Shown here: piece after piece, positions 1 to 6,292 of the stretch
Numbering within the stretch: position 1 is the stretch's first letter
Layout: the number at the start of each line of letters is the position of its first letter
From: an uncultured Granulosicoccaceae bacterium
GTDB lineage: Bacteria; Pseudomonadota; Gammaproteobacteria; Granulosicoccales; Granulosicoccaceae
Direction of reading: 5' to 3'
Length of the DNA: 6,292 nt
Assembly (NCBI GenBank): GCA_937951695.1
Contig: CALFBL010000258.1
Location: 1-6,292, forward strand
Program-made: the position numbers and the translations under genes
The notes under the pieces: model-generated
The model's input: only the letters and a program-made list of their open reading frames with translations
Told to the model about the DNA's origin: nothing
The model's database searches: none

Positions 1-696
1 GCTCTATCGGCCATCGTTCTGTTACTGATTCCCTTGGCGTTTCAATTGCCCAAAGGCGAAGGGGCCGCTGCGCGACTCGTCGTTGAACAAACCATTGGGG
101 GCGCTTTATCCGAAGCCTTGCAGCATCGCGGGTTCGTCTTACTGACACTCGGGTTTTTTGTTTGCGGGTTTCACGTGGCTTTCATTACCGTGCATTTCCC
201 ACCCTACATTGCTTCCTTGGGTTTACCGCCGTCGATTGGGGCCTGGTCGATCTCATTAATCGGGCTGTTCAATATAGTGGGTTCGCTTGCAGCAGGCTTT
301 ATCGGCCAGCATATGAGCAAGAAGCAGGGGCTGAGCGCGATTTATCTACTCCGCGCCATCGCTATCGCAACGCTGCTGGTAGCACCGAAGACGGCCACCA
401 CCTTATTGGTGTTCGCCAGTGTGATGGGGATACTGTGGTTGTCCACGGTTCCCTTAACGACTGGCATCATCGCCCAAGTATTTGGTGTCCAATACATGGC
501 CACCTTATTCGGCATTGTGTTTTTAAGCCATCAATTAGGCAGCTTTTCCGGGATATGGCTGGGCGGTTTTTTGTTTGAACTCACCGGAAACTACGACGCT
601 GTCTGGTGGATGGCGGTGTTATTAGGCGTGGTTGCCGCGGCGCTGCATTGGCCAATTGACGAAAAACCGCTGGCGAGATTATCCCCAGCGGCTTAG
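1..696 (+). CDS. MFS transporter, C-terminal half (5' end outside window)
   Basis: This is the distal half of a 12-helix major facilitator permease of the inner membrane. The frame is open from base 1 without a plausible start, so the gene begins upstream; 231 residues remain before the TAG at 694-696. Counting from the first codon, a hydrophobic end (about 1-17, likely helix 6) leads into a charged central loop (about 18-43). Six further helices follow, near residues 44-66, 80-101, 111-128, 132-155, 164-190 and 199-216, fitting helices 7-12. The loop after the second of these (GQHMSKKQG) is a degenerate copy of the MFS loop motif G-x3-D/S-R/K-x-G. The stretch FLSHQLGSFSGIWLGG in helix 11 is typical of the MFS_1 fold, and the overall look is nearest to monocarboxylate-type members. 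That is an impression, and the substrate cannot be read. It converges on the hexosaminidase gene. Confidence 0.88.
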   Translation, partial: ALSAIVLLLIPLAFQLPKGEGAAARLVVEQTIGGALSEALQHRGFVLLTLGFFVCGFHVAFITVHFPPYIASLGLPPSIGAWSISLIGLFNIVGSLAAGFIGQHMSKKQGLSAIYLLRAIAIATLLVAPKTATTLLVFASVMGILWLSTVPLTTGIIAQVFGVQYMATLFGIVFLSHQLGSFSGIWLGGFLFELTGNYDAVWWMAVLLGVVAAALHWPIDEKPLARLSPAA

Positions 697-773
697 TTCA
701 AGTCTTGATATCGGTGAGAACAACTAACGGCCGTGCCAGTGTCGATATCGAGTCGTTGTCCCCGTTTGGGCGA
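697..773. other. Convergent intergenic gap with imperfect inverted repeat
   Basis: These 77 bases separate the stop codons of two convergent genes, so a shared terminator is expected here. Bases 702-713 and 743-754 can pair over about ten positions (GATATCG with CGATATC, then one G-T wobble and two more pairs), leaving a 29-base loop. The right arm lies in a ten-base palindrome, TCGATATCGA, at 742-751. A second small palindrome, ACGGCCGT, sits in the loop at 727-734, and CCC-GTTT-GGG lies at 761-770. None of these is followed by a clear T run on either strand, so a classical intrinsic terminator is not demonstrated. Confidence 0.3.
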
Positions 774-3692
774 TTAGTTCGTCACATCAGCCGATCGACC
801 TGCGCGTGAACCACTGGCCGATCGTGCGCGAATAGCGGCACCAGTGGTCACAGCGCCCCCGGTGTAGGGTTGGAAGTTAGAACCATCGGCACTGACTTCG
901 AGTGCCAAGCCTGGAAATGCCACGTTCATCTCAGTCGCGCTGGCACCCGGGATTGGAATTCGGTACTGAATACCGGCGGCATCCAATTTATCAAGCTCTT
1001 TGGTGCCCAAGGCAGCGGCGAACGTTGCGTAATCATCGTTCAACGCGGCTTTGTCGACTAGGTTCGTCGAGCCCGAGTAAGTAACACCGGCTTGATAATC
1101 GTTCTCCCAACTGCCTTTGTGCCAAGCGCGTTCAGCTAACGCCAATAGGCGCGGGAAGATCATGAAATCGAACTGTTCGGGTGTGCGTACGGTTTCACTC
1201 CACAGCTGACCTTGCATACCGATAAAGCCCTGGTTGGCTACATCGCCTGTCGCCGTCCAGCTGTTGCCGTCTCGATCGACCGAGGTTTCCGCGTTTTGCG
1301 GTAAGTTCTCGGGGGCGAATGAAAAGACTTTTTTGGTATCGGTAAAACGCGTTGCCCAGTAATAGCCACGCTCTTTTGGATCGACTTCATAGGGGAAGTC
1401 GAAGTATAAAAAATCAGGCACGGCAATAATGGTTTCAAAGCCAAGATTTGAATACAGATTTGCCGAGTTGAAACCACCGGCCCAGACGATCTCCCAAAAA
1501 CCCACACCTGCGCGGGTGGTGGCCAAATCGTCCGGTGACACTTCATAGCTGCCGTTATTAGACTCTTCGCGATAGATGTCCTGGTAAGCGTACAGTGCAG
1601 GAATGCCTGCGTTCGCCACAATTTCAGAGACACGTTCGATGAAATAAGGGGTGATGGCACCGCGATCGCTCACGCTGGGTTCGTTTTGAATCAATGCCGC
1701 GCACGCCGGGGATCGTTCCCAGGGAAGATCCGTCAAGCTTTGGTCGGTATCGCCTTTCCACGGTGTGGTCCCACCGGCGGACAGGTCTTCAAAGCCTGCG
1801 CCTTCCAATACGTTTTTGGCTTCATCGCCGCCCATGTGGAAGACCTCCAACTGCAGGCCTGCGTCGTCGTACATAGACGAGACTTCCGACACCACGGTGT
1901 TCAAGAAGTTATAAGTGCCGGGCACACAAGGATTGATGATGCCATCGTCGTAGTGCTGTACCGTCAAGTAGCGTGACGTGTCGTCCGGATCATCAATGCG
2001 CACGTTAATGTCGCTGGCGTCTCCAAGATTTGCTGCGCGTGCGCGCATCGCCACGACGGCGGCTCTTGCGTGGGCTGGCATATCGATTTCAGGAATGACG
2101 TCCACATGACGGACTTTGGCGTAGTTCAGCAGTTCGATAAATTGTGCACGGGTATAGAAACCTGTGCCTTGGTTGTTGGTGCCAGGGCCTGAGCCCAACT
2201 GAGGCATCAAGCCAAAGCGTTCGGTAACGTTGCCATCGTTGTCGAGCACAAACTGACGCCTTGCGCCCACATCGGTCAATTCCGGTAAGCCGGGAATTTC
2301 CAGTCTCCAGCCCTCGTCATCGGTAAGGTGCATATGCAGCTTGTTCATTTTGTACGCTGCCATTTGATCAACGAGTTTCTTTAATTGATCCAGCGAATGA
2401 AAGTTACGCGCGACATCGACGTGCATGCCACGAAAATCAAACCGCGGTGAATCGGTGATCGACACGAACGGTAAAGTGCCCACACCCGGTTGCACGAGCG
2501 ACAGAACAGTTTGCGCACCGTAGAACAGATCTGCATCGGTGGGCCCACGAATAACAATGCCGCTGGCGTTGATGTCGAGGGTGTAGGTATTGGCAGCAAT
2601 ACCGGTATCGAGTTGCGTCACCACCGGCGTACTCGCTGCCGCACTCATAAACAGATTTGCCCGAGCCTGTACCGCTGCCGCCGAAGCTGCGGACAAATCC
2701 CCGGCCGAGAAATCCAGACCGTTGGCAATGGAAAGAGTGCCCACACCGGCCGTCAAGGAAGTTACGTTAGGCACCACACGCAGCTGTATGTCCTGTGCGC
2801 TTAATGTGCTCGCTGCATCGCTTACAGCTTCGTTGTTAGCAAATCGCGTAGACGAGGTGGCCAGCGGATTGGGTTCCTGGTCCCAGGCTTTCGCGTTCAG
2901 CCCACGGATCTCTACCGCATAGGTGTTTTCATCGGTTTCGCTGTCGGTGTTGGCAATCAGTTCAGCTTGGCCATTACCTTGTACCAACCAGAAGCGCGGC
3001 TGGAAGTCGGTCTCCATTAGGTAATTAAATTCGGTTATGAGTTTGATGCTGGCAACCCCGCCTGCGAAGGGCTCGAAGCTTGCCGCTGGGGTGATGTAGT
3101 TTAAATCCCCATTAACCAAAACCACGTTAAATTCATCACTGTCAACTCGCAGTACGCGGCGCACACTGTGAAAATAGATTCGCCAGTCATCGCCTGTGAG
3201 AACACCGTTAGCGTCTTTGATATGAATATTGGTCACGCTGCACGAGGCGAATGCTGCGCCGATCTCTTTACAGCTAACACCCGTATCACCGGAGTGATTT
3301 TCCACCGCTTCGATAACCACGCCCAACGGTTGCGGTAGAGCTGCTGCCTGATCACGCCCGATACGGGACACCAGCGGATCGTTCAACCCCGCCGCGGGAC
3401 CAGTTGCTATCACGGTGCCTGCGTTGAGCAGATCGGCGGTATTGTCGGTGCTATCGCCTGATGTAACGGGAGCTGCGCCTGAACCCTCGCCGCCGCTATC
3501 GCCTGCGGTGCCACCGCCGGTATCGGTGCCTGAGTTGTCACCAGCGCCGGTATCGGAAGTGACGGTGCTGTCCGGATCGAGCCCGGAACCGGCTACCGGT
3601 GAATCGCTGCCATTACTACCGCTGCTGCCACCACAAGCGGATAGAATAGTGATCAGCAAAAGGCTCAGGGCAAACTGGAATGAACGGAACAT
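774..3692 (-). CDS. Beta-N-acetylhexosaminidase (chitobiase), GH20 lipoprotein
   Basis: Hydrolyses terminal beta-linked GlcNAc from chitobiose and short chito-oligosaccharides by the GH20 substrate-assisted mechanism. Residues 1-20 are a lipoprotein signal with lipobox LSAC (Cys20). The +2 residue is Gly, which favours the outer membrane. Residues 21-88 are a Gly/Ser/Asp/Thr linker. About 121-290 match the chitobiase N-terminal carbohydrate-binding-like domain, 300-415 the GH20b domain, about 418-860 the catalytic barrel, and 908-972 the C-terminal Ig-like domain. Visible active-site elements are Arg421 (RGMHVDVAR), Asp458-Asp459 (HLTDDEGWR), His541 (DMPAHARA), catalytic Asp623-Glu624 (HMGGDEAKN), Trp733, Tyr763, Trp779 and Trp831. 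Serratia chitobiase is about 885 residues; the linker explains most of the extra length. Position 703 is Tyr where I recall Trp in the AWQD motif. The ATG at 3690-3692 is chosen because the signal peptide starts there; its ribosome site (CGAG) is weak. The substrate range is inferred from family. Confidence 0.95.
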   Translation of the reverse strand: MFRSFQFALSLLLITILSACGGSSGSNGSDSPVAGSGLDPDSTVTSDTGAGDNSGTDTGGGTAGDSGGEGSGAAPVTSGDSTDNTADLLNAGTVIATGPAAGLNDPLVSRIGRDQAAALPQPLGVVIEAVENHSGDTGVSCKEIGAAFASCSVTNIHIKDANGVLTGDDWRIYFHSVRRVLRVDSDEFNVVLVNGDLNYITPAASFEPFAGGVASIKLITEFNYLMETDFQPRFWLVQGNGQAELIANTDSETDENTYAVEIRGLNAKAWDQEPNPLATSSTRFANNEAVSDAASTLSAQDIQLRVVPNVTSLTAGVGTLSIANGLDFSAGDLSAASAAAVQARANLFMSAAASTPVVTQLDTGIAANTYTLDINASGIVIRGPTDADLFYGAQTVLSLVQPGVGTLPFVSITDSPRFDFRGMHVDVARNFHSLDQLKKLVDQMAAYKMNKLHMHLTDDEGWRLEIPGLPELTDVGARRQFVLDNDGNVTERFGLMPQLGSGPGTNNQGTGFYTRAQFIELLNYAKVRHVDVIPEIDMPAHARAAVVAMRARAANLGDASDINVRIDDPDDTSRYLTVQHYDDGIINPCVPGTYNFLNTVVSEVSSMYDDAGLQLEVFHMGGDEAKNVLEGAGFEDLSAGGTTPWKGDTDQSLTDLPWERSPACAALIQNEPSVSDRGAITPYFIERVSEIVANAGIPALYAYQDIYREESNNGSYEVSPDDLATTRAGVGFWEIVWAGGFNSANLYSNLGFETIIAVPDFLYFDFPYEVDPKERGYYWATRFTDTKKVFSFAPENLPQNAETSVDRDGNSWTATGDVANQGFIGMQGQLWSETVRTPEQFDFMIFPRLLALAERAWHKGSWENDYQAGVTYSGSTNLVDKAALNDDYATFAAALGTKELDKLDAAGIQYRIPIPGASATEMNVAFPGLALEVSADGSNFQPYTGGAVTTGAAIRARSASGSRAGRSADVTN
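3429..3632 (-). repeat. Low-complexity Gly/Ser/Asp/Thr linker coding region
   Basis: This stretch encodes residues 21-88 of the hexosaminidase, immediately after the lipidated cysteine. It is almost wholly Gly, Ser, Asp, Thr and Ala, with many acidic residues and no aromatics. At DNA level the 11-mer GCCGGTATCGG occurs at 3516-3526 and 3546-3556 (30-base spacing, ten codons), so short in-frame duplications probably helped build it. It most likely acts as a flexible acidic tether between the membrane anchor and the enzyme. Length variation between strains is expected here, but that is inference. Confidence 0.7.
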
Positions 3693-3789
3693 AGCGTCTC
3701 GGAGTACTATTAAACGAACCCCATTATCCCCCTAGCGCAGGTGCGGATGTGGGGTAGTAATCACCTTGCAATGAGTCGTAGGCACTATT
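3693..3789. other. Divergent intergenic region, no clear promoter
   Basis: These 97 bases must carry the start signals for the hexosaminidase (leftward) and probably the EamA permease (rightward). On the minus strand GATAAT (plus-strand ATTATC, 3723-3728) matches five of six -10 bases and lies about 30 bases upstream of the hexosaminidase ATG. The hexamer 17 bases further upstream (CACATC) does not resemble a -35 box. On the plus strand I see no convincing -35/-10 pair. No obvious operator dyad, such as a NagC-type site, was recognised by eye. Confidence 0.3.
3779..3782 (+). promoter_or_regulatory. Candidate ribosome binding site (TAGG) for the EamA permease
   Basis: TAGG ends seven bases before the TTG at 3790. 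It is a weak Shine-Dalgarno match but correctly spaced. It supports the TTG because the frame is closed by a TGA at 3772-3774 and holds no ATG or GTG between that stop and 3790. The first later in-frame alternative noticed, GTG at 3841, would cut into the first membrane helix. Confidence 0.4.
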
Positions 3790-4695
3790 TTGACAGATAT
3801 TAGAACTCCGACGACTTTCGACGTTGCTCGATTACTGCTGGTGAGCGCGATTTGGGGCCTATCGTTCCTTTGCATTGCCCTAGCCTTAGACAGCTTCACG
3901 CCCTTGGCGATTGCGGCTTGGCGTGTGATTCTCGCCACAATACTGGTGTTAGTGATCTGCAGGTTTAGAAAGGTTCCGCTTCCCCGGGGCCTGCGCGTCT
4001 GGGTATTGCTTGCTGTCATCGGGTTACTAAACAGTGCCGTGCCCTTCACACTGATCAGTTGGGGACAACAGACGGTAGACAGCGCAACCGCTGCGATTCT
4101 GGTTGCAACAACCCCGTTTACCACCTTGCTGCTGTCTCATTGGATGACGCGCGACGACACCATCAACCGCTACAAGCTTATCGGACTGGTATTGGGCTTC
4201 ATAGGTGTTGTTACACTTCTGGGCCACGATGCTTTGTTCGGGCACGGCTCAGCGTGGGGGATGCTCATTATTCTGTTTGCCGCATCGTGCTACGCCTACT
4301 CGAGTATTCTTATCCGGCAGTTATCGCACTTAAGAAGTTTTGCCATCGTCGCAGGGTCTCTGTTGTGCAGTTGCCTCGTGTTGGTACCCGCGTTGCTCTG
4401 GACCAGCCCGCCGTGGCAGCAATCGGGCAGTTTGTCCGCCTGGGGAGCCATTTTTATCCTGTCCGCTGGTCCGACCGCGGCAGCCTATGTGCTGCGAGCG
4501 GAAATTGTGAAAATCAACGGCGCCGTATTTATGTCAAACGCAGGCTTTTTGATCCCGGTGTTCGCCGTACTCTGGGCGTGGCTGCTGCTCGGTGAATGGC
4601 CAGGTCCGGTTACCTGGCTCGCCATGGCGCTGATTCTGATAGGCGTCGGGGTAGGTCGTTACACCGGTCGTTACACGTCAATCACGCCTGCTTGA
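3790..4695 (+). CDS. DMT superfamily (EamA) permease
   Basis: An inner-membrane permease of the drug/metabolite transporter superfamily. The 301 residues are the usual length for a ten-helix protein made of two EamA repeats. The first repeat starts at the opening helix (LLLVSAIWGLSFLCIALAL, residues 15-33), contains the conserved helix-2 Arg (AAWRVILA, Arg45) and ends with LVATTPFTTLLLSHWM (104-119) and a Gly-rich helix near 131-145. The second repeat spans about 155-289. It carries the matching late-repeat features SNAGFLIPVFAVLWAWLLLGE (249-269) and a final helix near 273-289. Family members include amino-acid and metabolite exporters such as RhtA, but the substrate here cannot be assigned. 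TTG is the start because an in-frame TGA lies at 3772-3774 and the first helix follows shortly. It diverges from the hexosaminidase gene and precedes the peptidase by 117 bp on the same strand. Confidence 0.9.
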   Translation: MTDIRTPTTFDVARLLLVSAIWGLSFLCIALALDSFTPLAIAAWRVILATILVLVICRFRKVPLPRGLRVWVLLAVIGLLNSAVPFTLISWGQQTVDSATAAILVATTPFTTLLLSHWMTRDDTINRYKLIGLVLGFIGVVTLLGHDALFGHGSAWGMLIILFAASCYAYSSILIRQLSHLRSFAIVAGSLLCSCLVLVPALLWTSPPWQQSGSLSAWGAIFILSAGPTAAAYVLRAEIVKINGAVFMSNAGFLIPVFAVLWAWLLLGEWPGPVTWLAMALILIGVGVGRYTGRYTSITPA

Positions 4696-4812
4696 TAAGA
4701 TCGTTCGACGTCTGGCTAACCGTAAGGCTGCATAACCTCGGGTGCCATGACGTGTTTGTTGTTTGGCTAGGACCGAGCTTTTAACTTAAAACCGATTTGG
4801 AGATAAGACATC
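4696..4812 (+). other. Gap between permease and peptidase genes, weak promoter candidate
   Basis: No ORF or RNA is apparent in these 117 bases. The only promoter-like arrangement is TTGTTG (4756-4761) followed, 18 bases on, by TTTAAC (4780-4785). Both hexamers match consensus at about four of six positions, so this is a weak candidate. No terminator hairpin with a T run follows the permease stop, so read-through into the peptidase gene remains possible. Confidence 0.25.
4799..4802 (+). promoter_or_regulatory. Ribosome binding site (GGAG) for the M42 peptidase
   Basis: GGAG ends ten bases before the GTG at 4813 and is the best Shine-Dalgarno match in the window. It decides the start: an in-frame TAA lies at 4804-4806, so GTG 4813 is the first possible initiator. 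The next in-frame ATG (4840) has only a GGA upstream of it. Confidence 0.6.
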
Positions 4813-6057
4813 GTGACTGACGCAGTTTGGACTCAACCCATGCCGGAGACGCAATTTGATTTAATGAAACGCATCATCTCAGCGCCGAGCCCAGTTGGCT
4901 TGGAGTCGGCGTTGACGCTTGGCGTTTTAAAGCCCTACTTCGAAGAATTCATGCCGTCGGGCTGGGCCATGCATCAGCACACCGGCAACGCCAGTGTGGT
5001 CTGGGATTCTCACCCAGGCAAAGACGATATGTTCTCAGTCATGATCATCGGCCACGCGGATAAAATTCGTATGCAAGTGCGTAATATCGGATCCGATGGC
5101 AAAGTCTGGATTAACAGTGATTCGTTTCTACCCTGTACGTTAATCGGCCACGAAGTGACGTTGTACAGTGAAGACCCCGACCAGCCAGGTAAGTACCGCT
5201 CGTTGTCTGGCGGAACCGTCGAGGCGATGGGGGCCATTCATTTTTCCGACCCGGCTCAACGCACCGGTGACAAAGGCATCCGTCCGACGCAGTTGTATCT
5301 TGACTTACAAGTACACGGAGACAACAAGGCCGATCAAATCAAACGCCTGGGCGTCAAGCCAGGCGACACCTTATTGCTCAATAGGCCCATCAAGCGCGGC
5401 TTTAGCCCCGACACTTTTTTTGGCGCGTACCTCGATAACGGCTTAGGCTGCTTTGTCACCGCAGAACTGGCGCGATTGATAGTCGAGGCTGGCGGCACGA
5501 AAAACCTACGCTGTTTGTTTGCCATTGCTTCGCACGAGGAGATTGGCCGCTTTGGCAGTCGGGTGATTGCGGGCGTGCACAAGCCGGATGCAGTCATCGC
5601 GGTGGACGTAAACCACGACTATGTAGCAGCGCCAAATATTGGCGATCGAAAGATGCAGCGACTGACCATGGGCAAAGGCTTTACGTTAACCACTGGTGCC
5701 ATTGTGAGTGAGCAATTAAATTCACGAATAAAAGTTGCCGCTAGGGAACACGATATACCGATGCAAATCGATGTCAGCGGGCGCGACACGGGAACCGACG
5801 GCATGGCAGGGGTACTCGCCAACATTGATTGTGCGGCAACCTCAGTCGGTTTCCCCACGCGCAACATGCACACCATCTCAGAGTCGGGCCATACAGGCGA
5901 TGTTCTGGCGGCGATTTACGTGCTAAAAGAGACCATCCTTAGCATGGATAAGTCCAGCGACCTGAGAAACGAATTCAAAGCCTTACACCCACGTCTGGAT
6001 GAAACCTCCCCGATCACCCATCAAGGCTTCGAAAAGCTTGGCGACAGTCATTCGTAA
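4813..6057 (+). CDS. M42 family metallo-aminopeptidase
   Basis: A cytosolic dinuclear-metal exopeptidase of the M42 (TET aminopeptidase/FrvX-like) family; there is no signal peptide or membrane segment. Family ligands can be placed in order: His81 and catalytic Asp83 (GHADKI), bridging Asp208 (AYLDNGLG), general base Glu242 with ligand Glu243 (SHEEIGRFGS), Asp265 (AVDVNHD) and His353 (RNMHTISE). GTDGMAG (327-333) corresponds to the conserved GTDA segment. Residues about 97-196, including VHGDNKADQIKRLGVKPGD, fit the inserted dimerisation domain. All catalytic positions are kept, so activity is expected. Oddities are Lys84, where M42 proteins usually have Glu (HMDE), and 414 residues against about 340-370 for typical members, partly from a hydrophilic tail after residue 378. 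It may belong to a divergent M42 branch. Substrate preference is unknown. Start is GTG, supported by GGAG at 4799-4802. Confidence 0.85.
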   Translation: MTDAVWTQPMPETQFDLMKRIISAPSPVGLESALTLGVLKPYFEEFMPSGWAMHQHTGNASVVWDSHPGKDDMFSVMIIGHADKIRMQVRNIGSDGKVWINSDSFLPCTLIGHEVTLYSEDPDQPGKYRSLSGGTVEAMGAIHFSDPAQRTGDKGIRPTQLYLDLQVHGDNKADQIKRLGVKPGDTLLLNRPIKRGFSPDTFFGAYLDNGLGCFVTAELARLIVEAGGTKNLRCLFAIASHEEIGRFGSRVIAGVHKPDAVIAVDVNHDYVAAPNIGDRKMQRLTMGKGFTLTTGAIVSEQLNSRIKVAAREHDIPMQIDVSGRDTGTDGMAGVLANIDCAATSVGFPTRNMHTISESGHTGDVLAAIYVLKETILSMDKSSDLRNEFKALHPRLDETSPITHQGFEKLGDSHS

Positions 6058-6089
6058 TTAGTCGCGAAGGGTGGTAGATCGTTGAAAAC

Positions 6090-6121
6090 GAGGAATCGGC
6101 CTTGGTGATCGCCGATTCCTC
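6090..6121. terminator. Perfect 11-bp hairpin, probable bidirectional or minus-strand terminator
   Basis: GAGGAATCGGC (6090-6100) and GCCGATTCCTC (6111-6121) are exact reverse complements around a ten-base loop. On the plus strand the hairpin begins 32 bases after the peptidase stop and is followed by only TTGC, a poor U tract. On the minus strand it is followed by GTTTTC, a better tract, and lies 139 bases beyond the tRNA 3' end. It most likely stops transcription from the tRNA side and perhaps from both sides. Confidence 0.65.
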
Positions 6122-6260
6122 TTGCAATACTTCCGGCGATCGACTCGCAACAGTGGCGTGATCTATTTCTTCGCATGTGTTTGCGACGAAACGCTGTCTT
6201 GTATCGAGTCTGCGTAAGACTCATCCCCGGATGTGGTCCGAGCTTTGCAATTCGTCAGGA

Positions 6261-6292
6261 TGGCGTCCCGGGAGGGAGTCGAACCCCCGACC
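6261..6292 (-). tRNA. tRNA, 3' portion only (runs off the right edge)
   Basis: Read on the minus strand, the window ends in the 3' third of a class I tRNA. In 5'-3' order it shows GGTC (6289-6292, variable-loop end), T-stem GGGGG (6284-6288), T-loop TTCGACT (6277-6283) and T-stem CCCTC (6272-6276). The acceptor strand CCGGGAC (6265-6271), discriminator G (6264) and encoded CCA (6261-6263) follow. The T stem closes with one G-T wobble. The 5' strand should therefore start GTCCCGG. The anticodon is outside the window. The G discriminator with a GGTC variable end fits some Arg or Asp tRNAs better than Glu, but the isotype is not determined. Confidence 0.9.

Noticed and set aside
162..578. 138-residue open frame on the plus strand inside the MFS gene
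   Set aside because: It lies fully within a recognisable transporter in another frame and has no family-like motif or ribosome site.
1238..1660. 140-residue minus-strand open frame in a second frame of the hexosaminidase gene
   Set aside because: The overlapped region carries well-conserved GH20 sequence in the main frame, and there is no sign of a frameshift.
3415..3735. 106-residue Pro/Ser-rich open frame opposite the hexosaminidase linker
   Set aside because: The Pro/Ser/Glu bias is the direct mirror of the Gly/Ser/Asp linker codons on the other strand, so it is not an independent gene.
697..3789. A chitin-utilisation cluster around the hexosaminidase
   Set aside because: No chitinase, NagA/NagB, GlcNAc kinase, TonB receptor or NagC-like gene is present in the window; the neighbouring transporters have no evident link to GlcNAc.
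3790..3795. Perfect -35 consensus TTGACA at the permease start
   Set aside because: It coincides with the TTG start codon, and no -10-like hexamer lies 16-18 bases downstream, so it is probably chance.
3732..4124. 130-residue antisense open frame over the start of the permease gene
   Set aside because: It is antisense to a convincing gene, and its composition looks like the complement of a membrane-protein sequence.
4059..4595. 178-residue open frame on the plus strand inside the EamA permease gene
   Set aside because: It overlaps a clear ten-helix permease in another frame, has an Arg/Cys-rich composition typical of frame shadows, and shows no domain.
6058..6292. Integration site or genomic island boundary next to the tRNA
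   Set aside because: No integrase gene or direct repeat of the tRNA 3' end is visible elsewhere in the window.

Overview
The window looks like an ordinary chromosomal stretch from a free-living, probably marine or aquatic, gammaproteobacterium. This placement is an inference. It rests on moderate GC content, a close chitobiase-type GH20 enzyme built as a lipoprotein with a Gly/Ser/Asp-rich tether (common in polysaccharide-degrading gammaproteobacteria), and a tRNA gene with an encoded CCA end. I saw no mobile element, CRISPR array, toxin-antitoxin pair or phage gene.

Layout, left to right. Bases 1-696 (+) hold the C-terminal half of a major facilitator transporter that continues off the left edge. 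A 77-bp convergent gap follows, with an imperfect inverted repeat. Bases 774-3692 (-) hold a 972-residue outer-membrane-type lipoprotein beta-N-acetylhexosaminidase (GH20) with the full chitobiase domain order. A 97-bp divergent gap separates it from a DMT/EamA family permease at 3790-4695 (+), which uses a TTG start. After 117 bp comes a GTG-started M42-family metallo-aminopeptidase at 4813-6057 (+). A strong hairpin at 6090-6121 lies downstream of it. The 3' third of a minus-strand tRNA (6261-6292) runs off the right edge.

Function. The hexosaminidase would split chitobiose or chito-oligosaccharides to GlcNAc at the cell surface or in the periplasm. The M42 enzyme would trim peptides in the cytosol. 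The two transporters have no substrate that can be read from sequence. The four protein genes do not form one operon: the hexosaminidase is on the opposite strand to the others. Only the permease and the peptidase could share a transcript, and the 117-bp gap with its own good ribosome site leaves that open.

No undescribed multi-gene system is visible. The points most worth a second look are residue-level: a Trp-to-Tyr change in the hexosaminidase AWQD-type motif, and a divergent first motif (HADK rather than HMDE) plus a C-terminal tail in the M42 enzyme.
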